A stretch of 64,000 nt of DNA, taken from contig JBEKCO010000001.1 in assembly GCA_050014835.1 (NCBI GenBank), positions 35,903-99,902 of the forward strand. Direction: 5' to 3'. The stretch is from Bog-793 sp050014835. Its GTDB lineage: Bacteria; Actinomycetota; Acidimicrobiia; Acidimicrobiales; Bog-793. A program made the translations under genes and the position numbers. Shown piece by piece: positions 8,925 to 18,755 of the stretch; the stretch's first letter is position 1; every line of letters begins with the position of its first letter. A model generated the notes under the pieces. That model was not told the origin of the DNA and made no database searches. It was given only the letters and a program-made list of their open reading frames with translations.

Positions 8925-10365
8925 CCGATACGAACGGCCGGGTCGCGTTCGTCGAGCGCCGTCGGCTCTCGTTCATCGCCGCGGTCGTCGCCGCCTTCGC
9001 GCTCGCCGGGGCGGCGAGCGTGCTCATCCACCCCGCCGCGACGCCTCCGGCCTCGGGGTCGGTCGCCGCCGCGGTCCGGGGGGAGCCGGGCGCGACCTCG
9101 ACGGCGTGGTTCTGTGCGGGCCCGTTGCCGGTCGGGACGCCCCACGAGGCGTCGTCGATCGCGATCGTGAACCGGGCCCCGTCCCCGGTCACGGCGTCCG
9201 TCACGACCGTCCTCCTCTCGGGCGCGACGACGACCGAGACGTTCGCGGTGGCGGGGGCGTCGGAGTCGGTCGTCGGGCTCTCGCATATCCGCGCCTCGTC
9301 GTTCGCCGCGGCCCGGGTGATCGTCGACGGGAGCGGCGTCGAGGTCGTCGAGCTCGTCCACGGCGCCGCCGGGCCGGACGTCTCGCCGTGCACCGAGCAG
9401 GCGACGGGGACCCAGTATCTCGTGGCCGGGAGCACGGAGGCGAAGGACAACCTCGCGATCGCGCTGTACGACCCCGGCGCGACCCCCGCGGTCGCCAACG
9501 TGACGTTCGCCACGCCGATCGGACCGCAAGCGCCCCCGGCCTTCCAGGGGGTCCAGGTCGCCGCGGGTCACGTCGTCGTCCTCTACGTCGCCCACTCGCT
9601 CCCGTTCCGGCGCTTCGTGTCGGCGACGGTGCGTTCGTCGGGGGGCGCGATCGTCGCCGGGGCGCTCGACATCGTGACGAACCAGGCGACGACGCTCGAG
9701 GCCCTCGAGGGCCCGATCGCCCGCCCGGCCACGCGGTGGTTCTTCGCCGCCGCCCCGGCGGGCGCCTCGGCGCAGCAGACCTTCGACATCTTGAACCCCG
9801 GGAAACGGACCGCGTCGGTCGAGATCCACCTCGGCGGGCCGAGCGGGGTCGGCGAGATCTCTCTCTCGCTCGGCCCCGGCGCGACGACGCGCTACACGCC
9901 GGCGCCGGACGAGTCTGCCGCCGCCCTCCGCTGGGCGAGCGTCACCTCGAGGAACGACGAGCCGGTCGTCGCGGCACGTGAGCTCGCCGTCGCCTCGCCG
10001 ATCCACGTCGTCGCCCGGCGGGCGCAGAGCGCCGCGGCGCGCCGGCGCGTGGCCCTTTTCCGCCTGCCGTCGCTCCCCGTCGGGTTCACCGTCACCACCG
10101 GGGTGCCGGGCGCGGCCAGGCAGTGGATCCTTGCCGGCGGCCAGAGTGACGCGCACATCTCGGAGTTCGTCACCGTGACGAACACCGGTGCGGTGCCGGC
10201 GACGGTCGAGATCACCCCCATCGCGGGCTCGTTCGCCGGCCTCGGCCCGTTCACGGTCGCCGCCGACGGCTCGGTCGTCGTCGATCTCGCCGACCTGGCT
10301 GCCGCCGCGGGGCGGCTTTCGCTGCGGGTGACGAGCGACGTGCCCGTCGTCGCGGCCGACGAGCT

Positions 10366-12423
<2,058 letters not shown>

Positions 12424-12430
12424 CACGGAC

Positions 12431-12436
12431 ATCGTA
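12431..12436 (-). promoter_or_regulatory. Putative leaderless -10 of ftsH
   Basis: Read on the minus strand, TACGAT is followed by seven bases and then the ATG at 12423. This spacing puts the transcription start on or next to the start codon. No Shine-Dalgarno is present, in line with a leaderless mRNA. Confidence 0.45.
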
Positions 12437-12483
12437 GGCGCCCGGCTCGTAAGGCCGGTCGGCATGGCGCGGCGTCGTGGGAG

Positions 12484-12512
12484 TTGACCTGCCGTTCCGG
12501 GCAGGCGACGCT
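12484..12512 (+). promoter_or_regulatory. Putative promoter of the CPBP protease gene
   Basis: TTGACC at 12484-12489 and GACGCT at 12507-12512 are separated by 17 bp. A GTG start follows six bases later at 12519. The spacing suggests a leaderless transcript and decides the start codon used here. Confidence 0.45.
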
Positions 12513-12518
12513 CAGGGT

Positions 12519-13310
12519 GTGGACGTGGCTGAATCGCGCGAGGTCCACGACGTCGCGAGACGCGGGCTCCTGGGGGCGAATCCCTACGGGATCGGCTGGG
12601 CGCTCGGCGGCATCGCCGCCGGGTACCTGTGCTCCGTCGTCGCCATGAGCGCCTACGTCGCGACGAGCGGGCACCACCACGGGTCGGGCGGGTTCGGCGG
12701 CGACGTCGTCAGTCTCGCCGGGCTGTGGCTCGGCTTCGCCGGCGCCGCGGTCGGCGCCGCCTGGTCGCAACCGGGGCGGGCGGGCCGGCGCACGCTTTGC
12801 GCGCTCGCCCGCGAGTACGGGCTCGCCTTCCGGGTCTGGCCGGACGTACCCGTCGGGATCGCCTGCGGCGTCGTCGCGCAGTTCGGCCTCGTCGCGCTTT
12901 TGGAGCTGCCGCTCGAGCCCTTCGTGCCGCACCTTTTCCACCGGCTCGACCAGCCGGCGCGCTCGCTCATCGCGAACGTGCACGGTCCCGGTCTTGTCGT
13001 GCTCGCCCTGCTCGTCTGCGTCGGCAGTCCCCTCGTCGAAGAGCTGTTCTTCCGGGGGCTGCTGCAACGCGCGCTGATCGGGCGGTTCGCGACCTTCTCG
13101 GCGCGCGCCGCCGTCCCGGTGGCGGTCGTCGTCGTCGGGCTCGTCTTCGGGCTCGCGCACTTCGAGGCGCTGGAGTTCCCGGCGCTCGCCGGCTTCGGCA
13201 TCGTGCTCGGCGCCCTCGCGACGAAAACCGGGCGGTTGGGAACCGGGATCGTCGCCCATGCGACGTTCAACGCCGTGGCGTTCTTCTCGCTCGCCATGAT
13301 CCACGTTTAG
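12519..13310 (+). CDS. CPBP-family intramembrane glutamic protease
   Basis: A 263-residue polytopic membrane protein of the CPBP (CAAX protease and bacteriocin-processing, Abi/Rce1) family. The three family motifs are visible: EELFFRG near residue 174, HFE near residue 214 and HATFN near residue 247. The paired glutamates and the two histidines form the catalytic site of Rce1 relatives. Substrates are unknown; in bacteria these proteins process peptides or take part in envelope stress and self-immunity. GTG at 12519 is chosen from promoter position; GTG at 12477 and 12525 are alternatives. It is divergent from ftsH and 46 bp ahead of manB. Confidence 0.8.
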   Translation: MDVAESREVHDVARRGLLGANPYGIGWALGGIAAGYLCSVVAMSAYVATSGHHHGSGGFGGDVVSLAGLWLGFAGAAVGAAWSQPGRAGRRTLCALAREYGLAFRVWPDVPVGIACGVVAQFGLVALLELPLEPFVPHLFHRLDQPARSLIANVHGPGLVVLALLVCVGSPLVEELFFRGLLQRALIGRFATFSARAAVPVAVVVVGLVFGLAHFEALEFPALAGFGIVLGALATKTGRLGTGIVAHATFNAVAFFSLAMIHV

Positions 13311-13342
13311 GCCAGGGGCCGTGGGGTCCGGGACGGCACGGG

Positions 13343-13348
13343 TATTGT
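13343..13348 (+). promoter_or_regulatory. Putative leaderless -10 of manB
   Basis: TATTGT is followed by eight bases and then the ATG at 13357. No Shine-Dalgarno is evident, so the manB transcript probably starts at or next to its ATG. Confidence 0.4.
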
Positions 13349-13356
13349 CGGTGGAC

Positions 13357-14760
13357 ATGGCGGATTCCGGCGAGCTCGGCGCGATCTTCAAGGCCTACGA
13401 CGTGCGCGGGATCGTGCCGACCGAGCTCGACGCCGCCCGCTGCTTCGCGATCGGGGCGAGTTTCGCCCGGTTCGCCCGTGGGGCAGAGGACGCGCGGCGC
13501 CTCGCCGTCGCCCACGACATGCGGACGTCAGCTGACGAGCTCGCGAACGCGTTCACCGCCGGCGTGGAGTCCGAAGGCGCCGAAGTCGTCTTCATCGGCC
13601 TCGCCTCGACGGACCTGCTCTACTTCGCGTCCGGCGTCCTCGACGCGCCCGGCGCGATGCTCACCGCCTCGCACAACCCGCCCGAGTACAACGGGATCAA
13701 GTTCTGCCTCGGCGGTGCGAAACCCGTCGCCCAGGACACCGGGCTGGCCGAGATCGAGCGCGTGGCCGAGGAGATGCTCACAGCGGGTTCGCCACGGGTC
13801 CCCGCCATGACGACGGCGCTCGACGACCGGGACTGGCTCGGAGATTTCGCCCGCCACGTCCGTTCCTTCATCGACGTCTCGAGCCTTGTGCCGCTGCGGG
13901 TCGTCGCCGACACGGCGAACGGCATGGGGGGCCTCATCGCGCCCCGCGTCTTCGAAGGCCTGCCCTGCACGCTCGACGTCCTTTTCGGCGAGCTCGACGG
14001 GACCTTCCCCAACCACCCGGCGAATCCGCTCGAACGGGAGAACCTCGCCGACCTGCGCGCCCGCATCCTCGCCACGGGGGCCGACGTCGGTCTTGCCTTC
14101 GACGGCGACGCCGACCGCGTGTTCCTCGTCGACGAGCTCGGGGAGCCGCTCTCGGGGTCGACGACGACGGCGATCGTCGCCCGGGCGATGCTCGAGAAGC
14201 ACCCCGGCGCGACCGTCCTTTACAACGTCATCTGCTCGAAGACCGTCCCCGAGGTGATCGGCGAGTGCGGCGGGGTGGCGGTGCGCACGAGGGTCGGGCA
14301 CTCGTTCATCAAGGCCCGGATGGCCGAGACGGGAGCCGTCTTCGCCGGCGAGCACTCCGGGCACTACTACTTCCGGGAGAACTTCGGGGCGGACTCGGGG
14401 ATCATCGCCGCGGTCACGGTGCTCGAGGCGCTCTGCCGGGCGAACGTGCCCCTTTCCCAGCTGCGACAGCCGTTCGAGCGCTACGCCGACTCGGGCGAGC
14501 TCAACACGCGCGTCGCCGACACGCCCAGGGTCATCGCCTCGATCGCCAAGCACTACGCCGGGCTCGGCCGGCCCGCCGACGACCTCGACGGACTGACGGT
14601 CGACTCCGGGGACTGGTGGTTCAACCTGCGGCCGTCGAACACCGAGCCCCTGCTGCGGCTGAACGTGGAGGCGGCCGACGCCGGATCGTGCGCCGGCCAC
14701 GTCGCCGAGGTCGAGGCGCTCATCCGGGATGCCGAGACGACAACTGAGGAGACGCGATGA
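13357..14760 (+). CDS. manB: Phosphomannomutase/phosphoglucomutase
   Basis: A 467-residue alpha-D-phosphohexomutase that interconverts mannose-6-phosphate and mannose-1-phosphate (and often the glucose pair). The N-terminal IFKAYDVRG block, the phosphoserine loop TASHNPPEYNG near residue 103, the metal loop DGDADR near residue 249, the sugar loop GEHSGH near residue 343 and the phosphate loop RPSNTEP near residue 427 are all present in order. The product feeds GDP-mannose synthesis for the glycan genes in the first 9 kb. It opens a three-gene run joined by ATGA and GTGA overlaps with the Trm112-like protein and the SIS isomerase. Confidence 0.92.
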   Translation: MADSGELGAIFKAYDVRGIVPTELDAARCFAIGASFARFARGAEDARRLAVAHDMRTSADELANAFTAGVESEGAEVVFIGLASTDLLYFASGVLDAPGAMLTASHNPPEYNGIKFCLGGAKPVAQDTGLAEIERVAEEMLTAGSPRVPAMTTALDDRDWLGDFARHVRSFIDVSSLVPLRVVADTANGMGGLIAPRVFEGLPCTLDVLFGELDGTFPNHPANPLERENLADLRARILATGADVGLAFDGDADRVFLVDELGEPLSGSTTTAIVARAMLEKHPGATVLYNVICSKTVPEVIGECGGVAVRTRVGHSFIKARMAETGAVFAGEHSGHYYFRENFGADSGIIAAVTVLEALCRANVPLSQLRQPFERYADSGELNTRVADTPRVIASIAKHYAGLGRPADDLDGLTVDSGDWWFNLRPSNTEPLLRLNVEAADAGSCAGHVAEVEALIRDAETTTEETR

Positions 14761-15026
14761 GTCTCGATCCGTTCCTGCTGTCGATCCTCGTCGATCCGGA
14801 GGACAAGGGACCGCTGTGGTACCTCGCCGACGAGTCGACGCTTTACAACCCCCGTCTTCGCCGGCGGTACGCGGTGCGCGACGGGATCCCGGTGCTCCTC
14901 GTCGGCGAGGCGGAAAGCGTCGACGACGCCGAGGCGGCCCGGCTGACAGCGCGCGAGGGTGCGGCGGTCGTCACCGGAGGCGGGCCTGCCGGGCCGTCGC
15001 GACCGGAGGAGCGCGCGGGAGGGTGA
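14757..15026 (+). CDS. Trm112-like small protein lacking zinc cysteines
   Basis: An 89-residue protein of the Trm112p/UPF0434 type. The family fold normally starts LLEILACPxCKGPL with zinc-binding cysteines. Here the same region reads LLSILVDPEDKGPL and the protein contains no cysteine at all, so the zinc site is lost. The middle (LYNPRLRRRYAVRDGIPVLL) fits the family well. Trm112 proteins usually activate methyltransferases; this copy sits between manB and a phosphosugar isomerase, a conserved actinobacterial arrangement, so a role tied to sugar metabolism is possible. It has ATGA overlap with manB and GTGA overlap with the next gene. Confidence 0.75.
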   Translation: MSLDPFLLSILVDPEDKGPLWYLADESTLYNPRLRRRYAVRDGIPVLLVGEAESVDDAEAARLTAREGAAVVTGGGPAGPSRPEERAGG

Positions 15027-16099
15027 TCCGCGCGGTCGGCGGGGACCAGCCGCTCGACTCGCTCGGGATGTTCGCCGCGGCGGGGGCGCTTCCCGAGCTC
15101 CTCGACTCCTCGATCGAGGACGTCGCGAGCCTCCGCCGCCTCGACGCCGTGCCGACCGGCGCCGTCGTCGCCTTGGGTGACGGGCCGGCGCGGGGCGCGG
15201 CCGAGATGGTCGGCGCCGTCGTCGGGGCGACGGCCCGGGTGCCGCTCGTCGGGGTGTCGGGAGGCGACCTCCCGGGCTTCGTCGGCCGGGATTCGCTCGT
15301 CTTCGTCACGGCGTTCACGGGGGACGAACCGGATGCCTGCGCCGCCGCCCGGGACGCGGTGAGGCGCGGAGCCCGCCTCGTCGCGATCACGCGCGGCGGA
15401 GGGCTCGGGCGGCTGGCCGCCGAGGCGGGCGCCCCGGTCGTCTCCCTCCCGGATACGCCGCGGGCGCGCGGCGCGTTGCTCGCCATGGTCGTCGCGTTGC
15501 TCGTGGGCCTGGAGCGGGCGGGGCTCGTCGAACCGGTGGGGGCCGCGCTCGTCGCGGCGAGCCACCAGGCGGCGCACCGTCGCGACGCGCTCATGGCTGC
15601 GGGTGGCGGTGTCGCGGGCGAGCTCGCGCGCCGGATCGGCCGGACGTTCCCCATGCTCTGCGGGGCATCGGGCCTCGGCGCTGCCGCGGCGCGCTGGTGG
15701 CAGTCCGAGATCGCCGCGAACGCCCGCACCCTCGCCGTGGTGGCGAGCGCGCCGGAGCTCCTCGCGGACACGATCGCGGCCTTCGGACAGGCGGGCGACG
15801 TCACGCGCCAGGTCCTCACCCTCGTCGAGCTGCGGTCGGACTTCGAACCGGCGCCGGCGGACCGGGCCTTCGGGCGCGTCGACGAGCTGCTCGCCGAGGT
15901 CGTCGCCGACCGGCTGGTCGTGCGCGCCGAGGGGGCGGGGCCGCTCGCGCAGCTCGTCGACCTCGTCGTCGTGGGGGAGTTCGTCTCGTTGCGACTCGCC
16001 GCGGCCGCGGGCGTCGACCCAGGGCCGGCCCCGGCGATCGACGAGTCGCCGGGAGGCGCGCCCGCGGCCGCGGTCGGCCGGCGCCGGCGTCCGGGGTGA
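15023..16099 (+). CDS. SIS-domain protein, phosphomannose/phosphoglucose isomerase-like (TobH-type)
   Basis: A 358-residue protein with two SIS-like halves. It resembles the bifunctional phosphoglucose/phosphomannose isomerase family placed after manB and Trm112 in actinobacteria. VTAFTGDEPD near residue 95 corresponds to the phosphate-binding loop, in a degenerate form of the usual SYSGNTEE, and the C-terminal half has the GxxxLAAAR-like helix VSLRLAAAAGVDPGP. The likely reaction is conversion of fructose-6-phosphate to mannose-6-phosphate, supplying manB. The divergent first loop leaves open that it is regulatory rather than catalytic. The GTG start overlaps the Trm112-like stop. Confidence 0.7.
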   Translation: MIRAVGGDQPLDSLGMFAAAGALPELLDSSIEDVASLRRLDAVPTGAVVALGDGPARGAAEMVGAVVGATARVPLVGVSGGDLPGFVGRDSLVFVTAFTGDEPDACAAARDAVRRGARLVAITRGGGLGRLAAEAGAPVVSLPDTPRARGALLAMVVALLVGLERAGLVEPVGAALVAASHQAAHRRDALMAAGGGVAGELARRIGRTFPMLCGASGLGAAAARWWQSEIAANARTLAVVASAPELLADTIAAFGQAGDVTRQVLTLVELRSDFEPAPADRAFGRVDELLAEVVADRLVVRAEGAGPLAQLVDLVVVGEFVSLRLAAAAGVDPGPAPAIDESPGGAPAAAVGRRRRPG

Positions 16100-16126
16100 C
16101 AATGTTGTCCCGATCGGCGGTATGGT
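16096..16126 (+). promoter_or_regulatory. Putative ahcY promoter
   Basis: GTGACA at 16096-16101 and TATGGT at 16121-16126 are separated by 19 bp. The same TATGGT hexamer is the -10 proposed for ftsZ. The start of transcription would fall near 16133, inside the repeat-rich ahcY leader. Confidence 0.35.
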
Positions 16127-16128
16127 CG

Positions 16129-16180
16129 GCACGAGCGAGGTCTTGATTGCTCGTGCGGCCGCGCTCGTGCGGCCGCACGA
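16129..16180 (+). repeat. Tandem and inverted repeats in the ahcY leader
   Basis: GCTCGTGCGGCCGC occurs twice in tandem (16149-16162 and 16163-16176). Its first eight bases are the reverse complement of GCACGAGC at 16129-16136. The second copy also forms a perfect 16-bp palindrome, TCGTGCGGCCGCACGA, at 16165-16180. The arms can pair in mutually exclusive ways just upstream of the ahcY Shine-Dalgarno (GGAAAGGG, 16185-16192). This may be an RNA switch or an operator. I do not recognise a SAH riboswitch consensus. Confidence 0.6.
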
Positions 16181-16198
16181 AGACGGAAAGGGTGCAAC

Positions 16199-17503
16199 GT
16201 GGGCAAGAACTCGACGACTCCTCCGCACGCGACCCCCGGCGACTTCGCCGACGCCTCCCTCGCCGAGCTCGGGCGCCAGAGGATCGCCTGGGCGAGCTCG
16301 AACATGCCCGTTCTCGAGTCGATTCGGCAGCGGTTCGCGGCCGAGCGGCCGCTCGCCGGCGTGACGATCGCGGCGTGTCTGCACATCACGACCGAGACGG
16401 CGAACCTGTTGCGGACGCTGAAGGCCGGCGGCGCCCGGGTGGTCGCGTGCGCGTCGAACCCCCTGTCGACCCAGGATGACGTCGCCGCGTCGCTCGTTCT
16501 CGACGAGAGAATCGAGACGTACGCCGTACGCGGCGAGGACTCGGCCCGGTACTACGAGCACATCGACGCGGCGCTCGACGCCCATCCGACGGTCACGATG
16601 GACGACGGGTGCGACCTCGTCTCGCGTCTGCACCAGTCGCGGCCCGCGCAGGTCGGGGAGGTCTTCGCCGGGACCGAGGAGACGACGACGGGTGTGATCC
16701 GGCTGCGCGCGATGGAGCGCGACGGCGCGCTCGGCTACCCGATCATCGCCGTGAACGACGCCGACACGAAGCACATGTTCGACAACCGCTACGGCACGGG
16801 ACAGTCGACGCTCGACGGCATCATCCGCTCGACGAACGTGTTGTTCGCGGGATCGCGCGTCGTCGTGGCGGGCTACGGCTATTGCGGCAAGGGCGTCGCC
16901 TCGCGGGCGCGCGGGCTCGGTGCCATCGTCACGGTCACCGAGATCAACCCGCTGCGCGCCCTCGAGGCCGTGATGGACGGTTTCCGGGTGGCGCCGATGG
17001 AGGTCGCCGCGCAAGACGGCGAGATCTTCATCACGGTGACCGGCAACCGGGACGTGCTGCGCGCCGAGCACTTCGCGGTGATGCCCGACGGCGCGATCGT
17101 CGCCAACTCGGGCCATTTCGACGTGGAGATCGACCTCGTCACGCTCGCCAAGCTCGCCGACGGTCGGCGTCGCGAGGTGCGCCCGAACGTCGAGGAGTTC
17201 GCCGTCCCCGCCGCCACGGGCGGGACAAAGCGGATCCTCGTCGTCGCCGAGGGTCGCCTCGTCAACCTCGGCGGGGCCGAGGGTCACCCGGCGGCGGTGA
17301 TGGACATGTCGTTCGCCAACCAGTCGCTCGCCGTCGAGTGGGTGCTCGCCCATCGGGGCGAGCTCGAGCCGCGCGTCTACGACGTGCCGACCGAGATCGA
17401 CCAGGAGATCGCCCGGCTGAAGCTCGCCTCGATGGGCATCGAGGTCGACGTGCTCACGGAGGCGCAGCGCACTTACCTCGGCTCGTGGACCTCGGGGACC
17501 TGA
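16199..17503 (+). CDS. ahcY: S-adenosylhomocysteine hydrolase
   Basis: A 434-residue NAD-dependent enzyme that splits S-adenosylhomocysteine into adenosine and homocysteine, clearing the product of methyl transfer. Substrate-domain marks are CLHITTETANL near residue 60 and CASNPLSTQDD near residue 94; the NAD motif is GYGYCGKG near residue 224. It lacks the roughly 40-residue insertion of the long form found in many actinobacteria such as mycobacteria, and it ends YLGSWTSGT as in the short archaeal/Thermotoga-type forms. GTG at 16199 has GGAAAGGG six bases upstream. The gene follows the manB run after a repeat-rich 99-bp gap and has its own putative promoter. Confidence 0.93.
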   Translation: MGKNSTTPPHATPGDFADASLAELGRQRIAWASSNMPVLESIRQRFAAERPLAGVTIAACLHITTETANLLRTLKAGGARVVACASNPLSTQDDVAASLVLDERIETYAVRGEDSARYYEHIDAALDAHPTVTMDDGCDLVSRLHQSRPAQVGEVFAGTEETTTGVIRLRAMERDGALGYPIIAVNDADTKHMFDNRYGTGQSTLDGIIRSTNVLFAGSRVVVAGYGYCGKGVASRARGLGAIVTVTEINPLRALEAVMDGFRVAPMEVAAQDGEIFITVTGNRDVLRAEHFAVMPDGAIVANSGHFDVEIDLVTLAKLADGRRREVRPNVEEFAVPAATGGTKRILVVAEGRLVNLGGAEGHPAAVMDMSFANQSLAVEWVLAHRGELEPRVYDVPTEIDQEIARLKLASMGIEVDVLTEAQRTYLGSWTSGT

Positions 17504-17510
17504 CCCGCCC

Positions 17511-17674
17511 TAAACTTGTCCAAGGCCGGGAGCGGGTCTGTGGTTGAAAGTCGATGCCAGCCGCAGGCGAAACGACCCACGTAAGGCAACCCGTGGTTGC
17601 TGAGCATGGTGCGGCTTAGATGTAAGCCCCGCCCACGCGCCACCGCACGGTGCCGCGTGGAGAAGGAGCGAAGC
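17511..17674 (+). ncRNA. Possible structured 5' leader of miaA
   Basis: TAAACT at 17511-17516 could be a -10 element; its -35 is weak. The 150-nt leader can form three consecutive stem-loops: GTCG 17550-17553 with CGAC 17573-17576 (inner GCC/GGC); CCACG 17577-17581 with CGTGG 17592-17596; and GGCTTA 17613-17618 with TAAGCC 17623-17628 (GATG loop). The Shine-Dalgarno AAGGAG lies at 17663-17668. The unpaired purine-rich joints resemble a structured RNA, but I do not recognise a known riboswitch. No reading frame of note lies in this stretch. Confidence 0.35.
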
Positions 17675-18751
17675 GTGCCCTACAAGGTGGCGCCGGGTCG
17701 GTCCCGACCGACCGCCGCCATCCGGGGCGTCACCTCCTCCGCGGGCGAGTGTGGGGTCAAAGACCAGGTCAGCCGCTCCCGGCTGACCGCCGGGGCGGGC
17801 CGGGCACCGGGCCGGCGCCACGTTTCGCTCGTCGGGCCGACCGCGACCGGCAAGACCGCCGCCGCCGTCCGCTTCGCCCGCCGTCACGGCGGCGTCGAGC
17901 TCATCTCCGTCGACGCCATTGCCGTCTACCGCGAGCTCGACTTGGGCACGGCCAAACCGACGCCCGACGAGCGCCGTGGCGTCGCCTGGCACCTCGTCGA
18001 CGAGTGCGATCCCGGCGAGGAGTTCAGCGTCGCCCGCTTCCAGGCCGACGCGCACGTTGCGATCGCCGGGATCGAGGCGCGGGGCCACCGCGCCGTCCTC
18101 GTCGGGGGGACGGGCCTTTATCACCGGGCCGTCGTCGATGAGCTCGACCTGCCCGGGCGCTACCCGGAGATCGCCGCCGAGCTCGAAGGCGAGGCCGACG
18201 GCCCGGGCGGGCTGCGCGCGCTCCACGCCCGCCTCGTCGCGCTCGACCCGGCGGCGGCGGCGCGGATCGAACCAACGAACCGCCGCCGACTCGTCCGGGC
18301 GCTCGAGGTCGTCCTCGGCTCGGGCCGGCCTTTCAGTGGGGCGGGGCCGGGCCTCCGTCACTACGGGCCGACGCGCTTCTGCCTCGTCGGGCTCACGCTC
18401 GACCGCGGCGAGCTCGACCGCCGGATCGCGGCCCGGCTCGAGGCCCAGTTCTCCGCCGGTTTCGTCGACGAGGTCACCGGCCTCGCGGCACGGTCGCCGG
18501 GCCTGTCGCGCACCGCCCGTCAGGCGCTCGGCTACCGGGAGCTGCTCGAGTACGTCGCGGGGCGCGCAACGCTCGACGAGGCTCGGGCGGCGATCCTGCG
18601 CCGGACGCGGTCTTTCGCCCGCCGCCAGGAGTCGTGGTTCCGGCGTGATCCGAGGATCGTCTGGCTGGACGCGGCGCGCCGGGACCTCGACGACGCGCTC
18701 GACGACGCCGTCGCCGCGGCGGACCGCGGCGATACCTGGGCGCGAGACTGA
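17675..18751 (+). CDS. miaA: tRNA dimethylallyltransferase
   Basis: A 358-residue enzyme that transfers the dimethylallyl group of DMAPP to N6 of A37 in tRNAs reading UNN codons. The P-loop GPTATGKT lies near residue 56. The substrate-binding DAIAVYRELDLGTAKPT segment follows about 25 residues later, then GGTGLYHRAVVD and the C-terminal R-RRQESWFRRD tRNA-binding region. GTG at 17675 is chosen because AAGGAG lies 6 bp upstream. This leaves an N-terminal extension of about 48 residues before the P-loop strand, longer than usual, so a start further inside is possible. It is first of a miaA-dapF-hflX run; miaB, the usual neighbour, is absent. Confidence 0.9.
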   Translation: MPYKVAPGRSRPTAAIRGVTSSAGECGVKDQVSRSRLTAGAGRAPGRRHVSLVGPTATGKTAAAVRFARRHGGVELISVDAIAVYRELDLGTAKPTPDERRGVAWHLVDECDPGEEFSVARFQADAHVAIAGIEARGHRAVLVGGTGLYHRAVVDELDLPGRYPEIAAELEGEADGPGGLRALHARLVALDPAAAARIEPTNRRRLVRALEVVLGSGRPFSGAGPGLRHYGPTRFCLVGLTLDRGELDRRIAARLEAQFSAGFVDEVTGLAARSPGLSRTARQALGYRELLEYVAGRATLDEARAAILRRTRSFARRQESWFRRDPRIVWLDAARRDLDDALDDAVAAADRGDTWARD

Positions 18752-18755
18752 TTCC

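Noticed and set aside
16100..16198. SAH riboswitch upstream of ahcY
   Set aside because: I could not find the conserved core of the known SAH riboswitch; only repeats and palindromes are visible, so no riboswitch is called.
17523..17640. SAM-IV or TPP riboswitch in the miaA leader
   Set aside because: Short strings such as GGCAACC and GATGCCAGC resemble parts of these classes, but the order of elements and the pairing do not match either.
17597..17674. ATG at 17597 as start of miaA
   Set aside because: It would add 26 Arg-rich residues not seen in MiaA and would translate through the possible leader RNA; the GTG at 17675 has a perfect AAGGAG at the right distance.
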